DNA of 64,000 nt, taken from assembly GCA_026874595.1 (NCBI GenBank), contig CM049313.1, forward strand, positions 16,491,508 to 16,555,507, given 5' to 3'. This DNA comes from Sipunculus nudus. Its lineage: Eukaryota > Annelida > Sipuncula > Golfingiida > Sipunculidae. The position numbers and the translations under genes are program-made. The notes under the pieces were generated by a model that searched no databases, was not told the DNA's origin, and saw nothing but the letters and a program-made list of their open reading frames with translations. Position 1 is the first letter of the stretch, and each line of letters begins with the position of its first letter. Shown here in pieces: positions 48,601 to 61,739 of this stretch.

Positions 48601-50983
48601 CCTACATACACAATTTGGCTGCAGACATCCATGCTGATATGCAACACTTCACCCGTTCCACTCTGATTTAGGCGGATACAAGTAGTCGCTTGTCGACTAC
48701 CCGTATTCTAGTTAGTTTTTGTGATACCACAGCATGAACATAAAGATGCTACACTATGTAAAGCTGAGTGAAAGGCTGCTGCAGCCGGTACCTCTGGATA
48801 CAATGACAGTGTCATGTGATGGGTGCTGATTTTTGTTTTGTGTTTCAGATGTGACTTTGCCTATCGTGCATGATAACTCCGTTATATGGTTGAAAAAGAC
48901 AGCTAATAGAATTAATGTCAGACAGGTTCCTGTATTATTATTTCCTGTTCCTGCCAGAAAAAAGAATGTTTTGTTGATTTTTATAGCAAGGATATCAAGA
49001 ATTTCTTTTCCTCAGGCAGATTCTATTGTTTTGTTATATTGATTTTTATCAGGAACACAGAAATCTATTTATGGTAGTCAGTAATTATCCAAAGGTTCCC
49101 ACAAATATCTGATTTTAAAATTTCTCTGACTTTCAGGTTATTTTTCTACTCCATCTGCAGATACAGAAACCATAAAATAAAAAGGTTGCATATTATAGAA
49201 ATAATTTATGGTAATTTTTTGTCAATCGACCATACAGCATATTGTCTTTACATCTATAGCATTAAATGAACTGAAACCAAAAGCTTATTCTGTACAACCG
49301 GTAGTGGACACTGTTAAAATATCACATTTGTTTGTGTGTATGTTTTTTTCCTGTGGCATTTTGTCATGGTCAGATAATATGAACCATGTGCCATATACTC
49401 TCACCATTACTCAATTTTTTAGCTCAGCTGACTTTCAGTCATGCTGGGCTATAGCGATGGGTCTTTGTCCGCCGTCCTTCCGTCTGTCCGTCCGGCCGGC
49501 CGTCCGGCCGTTAGCAGGGCACAAATCGTAACCGTAGGGGCTAGGGCCATGAACCCTATGCAGTCTTAGAGGTTCTAAAAAGATCTCCTTGCAAACCTGA
49601 AATTAGGTCACTGTGACCTATATTCTCGAAGTTATGGGGTGTGTTTGCACCCCCCAGAAATACTTCTTTTAGCCAAAATTTTCATCCAAAACCTTCCATC
49701 TTTCACATACAGCTCACCTACTAACAGGGGAAGAACCATAATTATTTTGAGGTCACATGGTCAAAGGTCAAGGTCACAGAACCAACTTCTTTGAAAAGCC
49801 TCAGGATGCATTTTAAGCCAAACCTTTCATCCCAATTCTTTGATCTTTCACATATAGCTCACCTACTAAGTTGGAGAAGAATCCTATAGATGTTGAGGTC
49901 ACAAGGTCAAAGGTCAGGGTCACAGGATCCACTTCTTTGAAAAGGTTGTGGACACATTTCAAGCTAGACCTTTCATTCCAAACCTTTCAGCACTGATATC
50001 GCTTCTCTGCCAACAGGGGAAAAGACCTGTTGATTTTGAGGTCAAAGGTCAAGTTCACAGCACCCTCTTCTTGCGTGGAGTCATTTTAAGGCAAACTTTT
50101 CAATCTATACTTTCCATCTGTCATATATGGCTTGCCTACCAATAGGAGAGGAAGCCTATTGATGTTGAGTTCGGAAGGTCAAAGGTCAAGGTCACAATAT
50201 TGTTCTAAATGCTTGTGAACATATTTCAAGTGAAACTGTTCAACCCAAACCTTCAGTCTTTCACATATGCCACATCTACGCATCACTGAATTTGATTCAA
50301 ACTTCATATTTATGGGTCTTTTTGCATGAAGAAATAACTAATTGATTTTGAGGTCAGCTGGTCAGGAGGTTAAAGGTTGCAGGTCTAAGTTATTCACTCA
50401 TTGGTTGCCAAGTAATTACACCCGGCCAGATGTAAGTGGTAAGTAGTTACCCATCATTTAGAAAGAATCCAGTTGATATGTGGGCAAAAGGCCAAGGTCA
50501 TAGGTCAGGGATGTTCACAATAACTTATTTTGTAGATCATCTCTATTTTTCTTGTTTTCTTGTATATATAACCATGGCACTCACAACTGGTACATGTCAC
50601 TATGAGCCCATAATTGTTAGTGACACTTGTGATATATGACTCCCTTTTGTATCAGCTCATGGAGTGATAAGGATATATCATTAGTGCATAACAAAAACAC
50701 TGTTGCTGGAATGCTTTGGCCAGGCATTAAGACTATGAGAGTTAAGTGTTAAGGTTTAGCTACTGATTTATAAAATGATGGGAACATTTTGCAGTTTATA
50801 TCATGGAATCATAGCAATAAACTTAGTTTTCTAGATATCTGAATATTATTATACAAATCATCAGATATACCAGCAAGTGTTTGTTCTGATAATATGTGGG
50901 TCTTTACCTGGATTTAGGATGGCTTTATTTGATTACAAGACTCTTAGTGATGCTTTCTGCATTTCTTTTCTTTTAGGTTTTGC

Positions 50984-51021
50984 AGTTTACCTACCCTGCT
51001 GACCCCATTGAATAGTAAGCT
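50984..51021 (+). other. Exon-like fragment inside copy C
   Basis: Thirty-eight bases beginning GTTTTGCAGTTTACC after tttcttttag and ending before gtaagc, the counterpart of 25923-25960. It would read VLQFTYPADPIE. It has intact splice-like edges but no sign that it belongs to SNX27, whose exon 2 should start in phase 2 with different residues. Confidence 0.4.
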
Positions 51022-51693
51022 GATAATTAAAACAAATTGGACTTGCACTTTTTACATTTGCATGTTCATAAATCTGATATGAGAGCTCTCCAACCTGATC
51101 ATGCCTTTTTAATTGTTTTTGACATTCATAACTGTTACATTCTTTAAAGCAATTGCTACAAGTTTAGTGTCTTATTGGAGGATGTGTGATATCAAATGTC
51201 AGACTTGTCAGAAAACCATTATGTCTGCCAGGTAGCCATTTCAGAAATCCTTTTGCCAGGGCAGTTTCTGTGATTTGTTTATGATGTTTGGTCCCTTTTA
51301 GAGGATGTTTGTTGTTCAATTTCCGACCTGTCAGAAATCCAATATGGCCACCAGGAAGCCATCTTTAAATTCCTTTAGAACATATTATCTCAAGAACTAT
51401 TAAAGTGAATGCAGTGGGATGTATATTAATGTTATCTTGCATTGGGTCAAAGATTTCTTAATAAATATGACCATCATTTATGAAAGCTCAGTACAGTTGA
51501 CTTGTATTGAATAAAAATTAATATGGAAGCCCTGTTTCACAATAATTCTTGCATGGATTTCCTTGATCTTTTGCTATATTTTGATCTTAAGTGTGGCCTT
51601 TGTGGTATTCCTTTTGAGACTGACAGGTATCGAGCAAGCTGTGGGATTAGTTCCTGATAGCTCAACAACCATACATTTTGCCTCAGACCATCA

Positions 51694-53523
51694 TTGTGCC
51701 GCAGAAAAACCTTGTGAGTGGGATAACTCAAAAAATATTTCACTGATTTTTTTCAAACTTTACATTTGTATAGATAAGGGTAAGGGGACGAAACCTATTT
51801 AAAATGGGGTCATGACCAATGCTAGGAGAATGACCTTGACCTTGAATAGGTCAATTATTGCTGAAAATAACACAAATTCTTAAATATCTCAAGTAAGCTT
51901 GCATGGACTGGTGTAAAAATTAAGGTGACCGAAGATCTAGGATAGCCTTGTGATATACCGGAAACTGGTGGCGCCACCTATTATCCTTTTCTTGTTTTTA
52001 CGCCTTTTAATACCCCCATAATTGCCACTTGACAGTACTGTAAGCATTATAAGTCAAAAACTAATGGACAGATTTCTTTCATATTATGCACATGTAGAGA
52101 GATGGGCTATGGGATGTGGTCTGTTTACATTTGGGTCATGACCTTTACCATGAGAGTGGCCTTGACCTTTAATGTGTCCAAATTTGGTGAAAATCACACA
52201 CCTCTTATGATATCTCCAGTGTTGATAGCCATATGGATTTCAAACATGACTTATGTATGGCCCACTACTAAAGTAAGAACCCTATAGGTTCTAGGGTCAT
52301 GAGGTCTAAGGTCAAGGTCACTGGACTTGCATCTTACAAGATACTGTGGATGCATTTTAAGCCAAACTTTCAAGGTCTTCCATCTTGAATATATAGCTCA
52401 CTTGCCAATAGTGGATGATCCATATCAATTTTGGGGTCACAAGAACAAAGGTCAAGGCCACAGGAGCTATATGTAAAAAAATTAGTTTCTGGATGATAAT
52501 TCCTGCTTTTATTGATGTATTGATTTCAAACTTGACTTATATATGTCCCATTGAAAAAGCAAGACTCCAATTGATTTTGGCGTCATGAGGTCAAAGGTCA
52601 AGGTCACAGGACACATCTTTAAAAAGATTGTGGATGCATTTTCAGCCAAACATTTCATCTCAGACCTTTCATCTTGCACATATAGTTCATCTGCCAATAG
52701 AGGAAGACCCCTATCAATTTTGAGGTCACAAGGTCAAAGGTGAAGGTCACAGGAGCCATCTGTCCAAAAATTAATTTCTGGATGATAATTCCTGCTTTTA
52801 TTGATGTATGGATTTCAAACTTGACTTGTATATGTCCCATTGGAAAAGCAAGAACCGAATTGATTTTGGGATCATGAGGTCAAAGGTCAAGGTCACAGGA
52901 CACATCTTCAAAAAGATGTGGATGCATTTTCAGCCAAACATTTCATCTCAGACATTTCATCTTGCACATACAGTTCCCCTGCCAAAAGAGGAAGACGCCT
53001 GTCAATTGTGAGGTCACAAGGTCAAAGGTGAAAGTCACAGGAGCCATATGTCCAAAAATTAGTTCCTGAGATGATAATGCAAGCTTGGATTAATATATGG
53101 ATTTCAAACCTGACTTATATATGGCCCATCAATAAATCTAGACCTCTATTGATTTATATATAAAAGTGGATGATCAATATCAATTTTGGGGTCACAAGGT
53201 CAAAGGTCACGGCCACAGGAGCCATCAAATTAGTTTCTGGATGATAATTCCTGCTTTTATTGATGTATCGATTTCAAACTTGACTTATATATGTCCCATT
53301 GAAAAAGCAAGACCCCAATTGATTTTTGGGTCATGAGGTCAAAGGTCAAGGTCACAGGACCAACATCTTCAAAAAGATTGTGGATTGATAGATGGAAGAA
53401 ACAATAATTGCTTGCCAAGTGTCAGTATATGCTGCTAAAAATGGGGGCCTATTCTTAAAGGGGGGTGGGGGGTCTACTATGTCTGGGGATACTCTGGCAC
53501 CTGCGGTGCCAAGAAATATCTAG
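51694..53523 (+). mobile_element. Helitron-like element nested in copy C
   Basis: The 5' end TTGTGCCGCAG is inverted at the 3' side as CTGCGGTGCCAA; the hairpin GGCACC-tgc-GGTGCC (53496-53510) is followed by AAGAAATAT and CTAG (53520-53523) before TT. Copy B is uninterrupted here (cagaccatcagttcact, RC near 25255). The core holds 290-bp units rich in AGGTCAAAGGTCA, plus one GGTGGCGCCACC near 51966. Confidence 0.7.
52270..53370 (+). repeat. 290-bp tandem array with DR1 and AAGGTCA motifs
   Basis: Units marked by AGGTCAAAGGTCAAGGTCAC at 52588 and 52877 and again near 53337, with intermediate half-units (AGGTCACAAGGTCAAAGGTG). Each carries cattttcagccaaaca and ctggatgataattcctg. Confidence 0.8.
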
Positions 53524-54674
53524 TTCACTATGTTTTAACCAGACATATATGATAAGAATTTATGGCAATGTAGAAAGTTTAAACAAAATTGGCATATAGG
53601 TTCTGCAACAATATTACTAGTTGTGAATCACAGCCCATGATGTCGCAGGTCATGCTTGGCAGCTGAGCGTCATGACCCATGGGTCACTTGTTTAAAATAC
53701 ATAGCAGACCTCTACATTTATACCAGCATACTGTTCTGGTAAATGTCTGTTCTGTTTGATCAAACTGGCCCTTAGAGATTATCCTTGAGTGGTCAGACTT
53801 ATCTGATTCCTTTATGTATATTTTTTTGCAAAAAAAAAAAATCTTCTGAAATGTTTTACTTTTCATGAGCAGTTTTTGCACTTGATGTTAACAAAAAGCA
53901 TTATGTAACTGATTTGTTTCAGTTCCATATTAGCCAGTTTTCTTTTTAATTTTTCAACAAAATGTTTTAAAATACAGCTTGGACCATGAAACTGGTTCAA
54001 CGGAATAACAAGTTTAAATTAGCTTTGAGGCCTTAATGTAAACCCCTGTTATTTAGAGTTCTAACTGAATAGGAGGTTTGGTTTGGTTCACATAAAGTTA
54101 TATAGATACCCAGGGGTTGTTTTATTCCTGTGTCTTTGCCACCCACCACAAATGCTTTTGAGTATGCCAGTGCTGGAAGGTTATTTTACACATTAATTTC
54201 AATTCCTTCTGAATGTAGTCCTGACACTGAAACTCTATGATGCGAAACAAGTTTCATCTGTTGTCAGGGTGAACTGGTGCAGATATCCCCAGTAGTTGGA
54301 AATGTATGATGGTGGAATGCCGAACTCGTCAGTTTCATGCATGACTGTACATTTTTTACATCACACCCCATCTCTTTCCTGGTACATAAAAACATCTAGC
54401 TAGCTCCACATGAAGCGTGCAAGAAATGTTGTAAACTTATTGGCTACAGTAGATATGTGGGATCAATTAAGTACTGGTGATATTATGTACTAAGCACTGT
54501 AATATAAATAGTAAGTTTGAGGATTTGGGTGTTGTTTAAAAAAGCGTTATTCTGACCTAAACTTTGCTGATACACATCCCCTTGATACTAAACACTCTCG
54601 ACAAATACATTATCACATGGACGCTGTCTTCAAACTACTTTCATGTGGCATCCCAAGCCCTTATCAAACCCCAA

Positions 54675-54961
54675 GGCCAAAAAAATAAAGGTATGGTTCT
54701 TAGGCACAGCCCGCGTTAAAGCATCAAATATTTTTATTTTGATTTTCATCTTTCAAGAAGATAAAATAATACAATTTTGATAAGATTTCCTCTGTTATGT
54801 AGTGCTTTTACCTGTTTAGCACAAAATTCTGTTATTTTCATGCTTTTTCCTGTTCATATGACATTTTTTTTAAATGGACAAAAAGGTTAAAAAATAAAAT
54901 ATCACCCACCCGCACTGATTTCTGAAAAAAGTGCCTGAGAACCATCCCCCATTTTTTGGCC
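54675..54961. mobile_element. Harbinger-like MITE, copy 2
   Basis: A 287-bp relative of 2535-2871 with ends GGCCAAAAAAATAAAGGTAT and ...CCATTTTTTGGCC, internal GTTCTTAGGCAC/GTGCCTGAGAAC inverted. TTA follows the right end, but the left flank reads CAA, so the target duplication is eroded. Confidence 0.7.
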
Positions 54962-55294
54962 TTATAGGTTTATTTCTCCCAATTTCTCAAAAATTCTCAT
55001 GGGGGCTGCCATTTTAAGGACACACTAGAACCTGGATGTCACAGGTCGCATGTCAAAATAATGGGCATACTGCTTTTTGTGCTAATTTGTTGTTTCAGTA
55101 ACTCAGAAGGACGAAAACAACCTAAGCAGCCATACCATGTGCTAGAAAATATTCATATATTAATAGCCTGGTATCCCTGACAAGCAACAACTAACGCTTG
55201 GTTAAAGAAGAGCAGGAATCATTATACTTTGAAATTCTCACTGTTCTAACGGAAAGGCATTAATATATGTTTTCCTCACCGCTGAAAAAAATTG

Positions 55295-55590
55295 CCATTC
55301 TGCTAAAGATGCGTCCTACCATCATATCAAACTTTCAGTCACACTTTGCTCAGTGTAAACCTGATTCTGCCATCTTACATGCCATCCTACATGAAGGCTT
55401 GCATGCAAATAGAACTGTATGTTTTAACTGGTTACACTGTTTTACCAGAAACACAATGGTGCAGTAAAAAAAAACCCAGGAAAATATAGGAGAAGAGGGC
55501 CTTAATGCGGGAAGTATAAGAAATTATAGACCAATTTTATAGGAAAATATAGGACCTATAGGGGCTCGTTGGAACACCACCTGTAAAATA
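55295..55590 (+). repeat. 300-bp dispersed repeat, copy 2
   Basis: Direct-orientation relative of 37920-38220, sharing ctttcagtcacactttgctc, atagaccaattttatagg and caccacctgtaaaata. Non-coding. Confidence 0.65.
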
Positions 55591-56436
55591 TTATGTTTTT
55601 GTGTCATGTTTGTTAGTCTATACTTATCAGCTACTAATGTCGAAACATCAAGGAGTTCACCTTTCCAACAGATAGGTACAAAATGAAAAATGCCTTTCCT
55701 TGCATGTTTGTCTGTTTGAGACAGCCAGAAAGGTGTTATTACAATCCTTGAAGAGTAACCTGTGTTTAAGATCTTGTCCCAGGGGGTCTTAACACAGAAA
55801 ACTGTCTGTAATATGGAACATAACCCACTACCTTGCGTGAGAAGTCTAGCACACACAATGTTTACTCCATTTAAACCATAACATATAACTACATGGTGTC
55901 ACAGTTATAAATATAGCTGCACTATATTTGGCTATTAACCATAGATGGTAGAGCACATGTAAAAAGCCATGCTGTTTTATTTTGTTGGTAAATGACATGC
56001 AGGAAGCCGTATCATGTTAAGGAGGCAGTGACAACATTTATAGCTGAAGCCTTGGGATAGATGATACATTTCTTTATTTTCTGTTACAGCTACCTTTATT
56101 GGCGAGAGCTAGGGGGAAAGTTTTCTGGATGCTATGAAAAATCCCTGGCACAAAATTGAATAAACAGTAGACAGCTGAATGAGATGAGGGGTTACACAAA
56201 GGCCATCTAAGAAATGTCAGCATCAATTGCTATACTGTATCCAGTTACTCTTCAGATTTTGGAAGCTCTGGTTATTTCAGATAATTCGTATGTTATATTT
56301 ACTGAATGTGACAGTCAATGGTAGCTGGTATTCCAATATTTTGATAGCCCTACAAAACAAACATTGGAGGGCATTTATTGCTATATTTTGTTTTAACTAA
56401 CACAACATGTTATTTATAGGTGTATCGTATAAGTAT

Positions 56437-56994
56437 CAGGGTCGGCATTCTTCTGGGAAGATAGGAATTTCTTCCCTTCCCAGGGAAGTTAGGGAAATTT
56501 CTGAGAAGAAAAAGAAGTTAGGGAAGTTTCTTGGAAGTAAAGAAAGTTGGGGAAAAAACTGATGATATTTTCCACAAACTTTTATTAATCATTTACACAT
56601 ATTTAACAGAGAATCACTGAATAATGTATTACAATTATTCTTTATTTACACAATGCTATTTTTTTATACATTGAATAATTTGAATTAGACTGAAATTTTA
56701 TAGAATTAATTGATTAAATAGAACTGAAAACATGAGAACAGTAACACTGACACTATGCCTTACTCATTAAAACTGAGACAGATCAGTTCCATAAGTGTTT
56801 TGGGTTCATGTCCAAAAAATCTACTCCCAAAATGTCTACTGCATGTTTTTGTTTAAAAAATAAAAATGACATGTGTGCTGTGACTGTATTTCTTCTCTGG
56901 GAAGAAATGGTGGGATAAGTATTTCTTCCCTTCTTGGAAGAAAGTATTTCTTCCCTTCCCTTCCTTTCTCTCTAGGAAGGTTGTGGCAACCCTG
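56437..56994. mobile_element. hAT-like MITE
   Basis: Begins CAGGGTCGGCATTCTTCTGG and ends with the inverted GGTTGTGGCAACCCTG, so the ends share CAGGGTYGSCA. The subterminal regions are rich in cttcccttcc/ggaagaaa inverted blocks. No clean 8-bp target duplication is visible, so the superfamily call is tentative. Confidence 0.5.
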
Positions 56995-59900
56995 TACAGT
57001 AAAGTAAAAGTGTAAATTCTCTTAACACAGCTGCCTCTTTTGTTTTATTCATTTTTCATTTGTTAAAGTCAAAAAACTGATCACTGCTGCGGGTTGCTAG
57101 ATGTCAGAAGAGTAAAAAAAACACTAAATTGAGATGTATGCTTGATAAATATGATTTGAATTTGTTTGCATGTTCCATACATGGTTAATAAAATTTAAAA
57201 TAAAACCTTGGCATCATAAATATATACAATAGGATTATCAGCATCATCTTCATCGTCATCATCGTCTGCTGTCCATTATAAGAATAGTTAATCATATAAT
57301 TCCTGTTGATATTATTATGGTTTAATTAAAGTTGTATATTAATTAATTATAAGTATAGTTGTGTAAAGATGAAATTACAGTTTGGTTATGATTGAATTCT
57401 TGAGACGTATAAATAGATGAATTGTTCAAAGGTGAAATACACAATGGTCTTTTTGTGCTAAATTATCTCCTAATACAAGTTTTCTGAGATTTATCTCAAG
57501 CTTACCATCCAAAATCAGAAGCATCAGGAACGGTTTCAAGCTTAGCATCTCTTGTATACAGATTCAGTGGTCTGGGAATACAGCACAGAAGTTTGGAGAC
57601 TTCGAGTTTTAATCTCATTTTAACCCCCCCCCCCCCCCGCCAACTTTAGAAAAATGATGGTGGTTTACCCTGAAAAAAACATGCAGGGCTTAAATTGATA
57701 CAATGTACATATTTAAAATAATACAATCACAATCTTTATTCAATTATCTGACATTCGTAGAGCATAGCAATGCAAGACCTAGGTATTTATAAATTATGAT
57801 TACAAATAAGCCAGTATGAAAATGCTGATTGCAGCAATAAGGTCTGCAGCCATTTCTAGACAACAGCTTTCTGATTTCATTGAATTCAATTATTAAAATA
57901 CCAGACATTGTTCCAGTCTCTATTGTTCATTGTACTTTGAGAACCATTAATTCTCTGGGTATTGTGGTATGCCTAGATGGAATAAGAAACCATTGATAGT
58001 TAGAAACCACTAATTTGATTGCAGCATCATTTGATAATAAAGGAATCATGGGAAAAATGATGAGTTCTGACCTGGACTGGTTGTTTTCAGTATGAGCTGA
58101 TGTTTGCTGAGGATCGGATGTTTGGTGTTAACTACATGACTGTTCATTAATTAATTAATGATAACAAATGGACAGCAGGTGCTGTGTGATATTAATTTCT
58201 TACTCTAATGATAATTGTGTTCAAGTGAGTGATTATTATCCTTTTTTTTGTTTTATTACATCAAGCATCGAGAACTTTCTGACAGGACCATGTCGACTTG
58301 GTCAGTCGTATCACAGTTAAGGTGATGAGCTTGAACGTTGATGAATTTGCAGTCAAGGCCATTTTTACTTCCTAAGGACCATGGCTGTTGGGCTTAGGAC
58401 TTATAAAAATAATGATAAATTGGTGTGAATCTTTATTACCAAATTAAAATTTTTGCATTCTCTGGTTATACAGTGTTGGATCTGGACATTGGAATCTTTA
58501 TGAGATCCTCATCACCATAGTCTGATGCCCTATCCGTCAGGTTAGGTCCAACCTATATGACTTTTTGCTGCTGTATTTAAGATCATGCTGAGACAACTGG
58601 CTTCTGCTGTCTTAGGGTCGACTGTAGGGCTGGAAGCTGGGAGACAGTGAGTTTCAAATTTCAGCCAAGGCTGAGTTCACTCACAAACAAGTGCGCCTTT
58701 TCGAGGGTTCCTCTCTGGTAAGACCTAACATTGGGGATGATTACCCAGAATCCTGCAGATGTACATACTTTGTTAAGCCAGCATTAATAAAATTGAGGCA
58801 GTTACTTCCAACAAAAAAATAAGAAAAAAAAATCTTCCTGGGACAATAAAGTATATTGGTAGGAAGGGGCCAAACCTCTTTTCATGCTACTCCAAATCTC
58901 TTTTTCAGAGCACTCCAAACCATTTTTCAGTACTCTGAAGTTTTTTTCAGAGCTCCAGGAAAAATACATATTTTATCCTATTGGACACCTAGGGTGATAA
59001 AACTGAAGGTCCTCTGCTCTATAGTCCAATGCTTTACCTGTTCATAGTAACTTTTTGCTGTCATAAAGTCACAAGTGAGTTGTACTATTGTGATAATTTG
59101 GCTACAGTACCAACTAGACTTTTAGGCTGTTTGGGTGGCTGGTTAGTGCATGTGTCAATGTGATACCAGGTGCTTGTGATAAGAAAAGGGAAACCAATCC
59201 CATACAGTGCAGAAATACATACAAATGAGCTAATTTGATCAGCTTACTGTAAAGTTGCAAAATATCATTTATTGAATCATAGCTATAGACATTATAGATT
59301 GAATTTAATAAAGAATTACTTTTCACTAAGTAGTGCCTGGAACATTTAAACAGAAGAATTATTATGTTGTAACTGTAGAGTAACCCTATCTCTGGCACCC
59401 ACACATTCAAATTTAGCTTTGGACAGTGTTGTTCACAGGATGACAATCAAGTAAGGATTTAGCACAAAATTGGAACTGTAAGTAACTGCAGACTAATTCA
59501 GCCCAGCTTTTTTAGTCACAGGTCCAATTTAAACTTCCAGAGCCCTATATGTGCCTCAAGTCCTTTGTTTTTGCTTATCTCACCGGAATTAATTGAAGTA
59601 TGTAAAAGCCATTTTCTTTGTTGGATTTTCTCCAGGGTCTGGGGTGTGTAAATTTCCTTGATCAAGTTTATTTCAGGGTGAAATGTGTTCTTTATAGGTC
59701 TAGCTTTTATCAGGGGACTGCACAAACTGGTTTACCTCACACAGATTGTCAGCAAGGGTTGGTATGGATGCAGTCAGGGTGATGTGGACATTATAAAGCA
59801 GAATCAGCAGACAGACACCAAGTTTAATCATTATTTAGTTTGCCTCAAAGCTGCCCAGTGATCCTCAGTGGTATGTAAGGCCATCTGCGATAGCTCCCCA

Positions 59901-61739
59901 AATAAAACAATTTATAGTTCTGTGGGATCCCTGCTGATTATATCACAGGGAGAGACATGTATGGTAAACTACATGCCTCGGGCCAGAAAAAAAAGTTAAA
60001 AAAAATTGCAGCAAGGCAACATCAGTTCTTTAATGCTTGCCTGACTGGGCCAGTCAATGGATTACCGTAAACACAGACCATTACCAAAACTTATTTCTTT
60101 TCTTTGAGAAATGCAGTATATTGATTGTACATCTGTATCTCAGAATGTCCATGCATTGTGTATGATTTCTAAATATTAAATAATTAATAAACATTTAAAA
60201 ATATGTTAACTCACAAAAATTATTTAAAACTTGAAAAATAATCATGTTGAACATACTATGTTTTTGTTGCCACCATTATAGCTTTTTGAAGAGCAACTAA
60301 ATATTTATTCAAGACAATTAAATAGTAGTAGGTTACAGGCCCAATTGGGCAAGTACTATCAAAAGTAAATATTAACCCCTGAATGGATGGTGTTGGGTAG
60401 GAGAAATTGAGTCTCACTGGATGGATGAAGCTGATGTATGCGGTTACATTGTCTGCCAGGTAATTGGCATCATTTTCATGATTCCTGGGAGAGAATCGTC
60501 TGTCTGCAAAACGTTTTTAACTATAGCTGTATTTTATGGGTGATTACTTGGAGAAAGGTTGTGTTGGCACTGCAGCACACAGACAGTTCTGCTTGAATCA
60601 TGCACTGTCACTTAGGTAAATAAATCATATGCACTAGCTGGTAACATCTATAAATTAAATTTACAAAACAACCTTTACAAATCTTTACTTGCCCTCCATA
60701 AATCAGTGATCGCAGCTGCAAACAGAAAATGTTTGTTCCACATTATTATTTTGCAAGAATAAAAATGTTAAAATTTGTGTTTGTAAATAATATTTCTCCT
60801 GAGCATTGACACACATACAGGAAATTTAAGACCGAGGTATTACAATATTATTTCATATCTGCAACAAGGAAAATGGCTACCAGTACCATGATAATACTAG
60901 TCAAGATTTAGACCTTTTTAAAAAGGTTAATATTGGACCTGTCACCCTTATGCCCAGTCAATAAGTAAGAGCTCATTTTTGGTTGCCCACACCACCATTT
61001 ACTAGAACTTTTCTTGCTCTCGGCAAGCAGTTAACTGGTAATGTCAAGCCCTGCTGTCACGCCACACCCCTTTAATGGATTCCCATGCATATGCACATGT
61101 ATGTGTAACTGTTAAGATTACATTATATCTCATACAGTGCCCTTTCATTGAGCCATTACAGGATCACTCTGTAATCGCAAAATGAGCAAATATTTATGCG
61201 ATCACATGGACTTCTCCCATACTTATCTGCACTTAAGTGATTTCCGGTTGTTTTGATGGTCTATTCCAAATAACATTGTGATTATATGTATGATCATGAA
61301 TTACTTTCCATGCAAGGTGTATTTCCTGTTGAACACAGTATCAGGTGATTACTGCCTGTACATAGTGCCTGTGCTCTGTGTATACTTGACTCATTTATAC
61401 CTACACTTATGCTCCTACTCAGTATGACTTATTGTCAATCACATTTCATAGCTGAAGACATTAATATTTATGCATCAAAAAATTAAAAAGTTATCATCAT
61501 TAATAGTACCAGTAATCATAATCAGTTGTATTGCTGACTAAAAATAAACTCTTCGTTGAATAGTTCCTCCTTTAGACTTTTTGTTATAAATGTAGCACTC
61601 ATAATTTAATTTTAAAAATACAAAATGAAATGGAACCAGTATGGCTGGGTATAAATCCTCTGACTATACTGAATAAGAATTGACATGTTGTTTTACTGCT
61701 CTGATGCACAGGGTAGCTTTCAGCTTTTCATACTGCAAA

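Larger units (their letters stand above)
46990..48711 (+). mobile_element. Helitron-like element, complete copy
   Basis: The 5' end TTGTATCCGCC (46990) is inverted at the 3' side as GGCGGATACAAG (48671-48682). Then come the hairpin GTAGTCG-cttgt-CGACTAC (48682-48700), a 7-base spacer and CTAG (48708-48711) before host T. This is the 3' signature of Helitrons, and the subterminal inverted repeats fit the Helentron/Helitron2 branch. There is no Rep/helicase. It is nearly collinear with the nested element at 6269-7881. Confidence 0.7.
49415..53690 (+). mobile_element. Helentron-like element, copy C (hosts a nested element)
   Basis: Begins TTTTTTAGCTCAGCTGACTT (AGCTCAGCTGACT at 49421-49433) and ends CAGCTGAGCGTCATGACCCA then TGGGTCACTTGTT (palindrome at 53673-53686). 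It is the inverted relative of copy B. It lacks the 2.55-kb insertion of copy B but has gained its own at 51694-53523. It is sense-oriented in SNX27 intron 1. Confidence 0.7.

Noticed and set aside
48833-49042. Possible SNX27 exon after tttcag at about 48848
   Set aside because: The translation (DVTLPIVHDNS) does not match SNX27 PDZ or PX sequence and no suitable donor follows.
25082-53690. A simple large segmental duplication explaining copies B and C
   Set aside because: Both copies end at the same terminal sequences, which also bound copy A at 6089-10148, so they are separate insertions of one mobile family.
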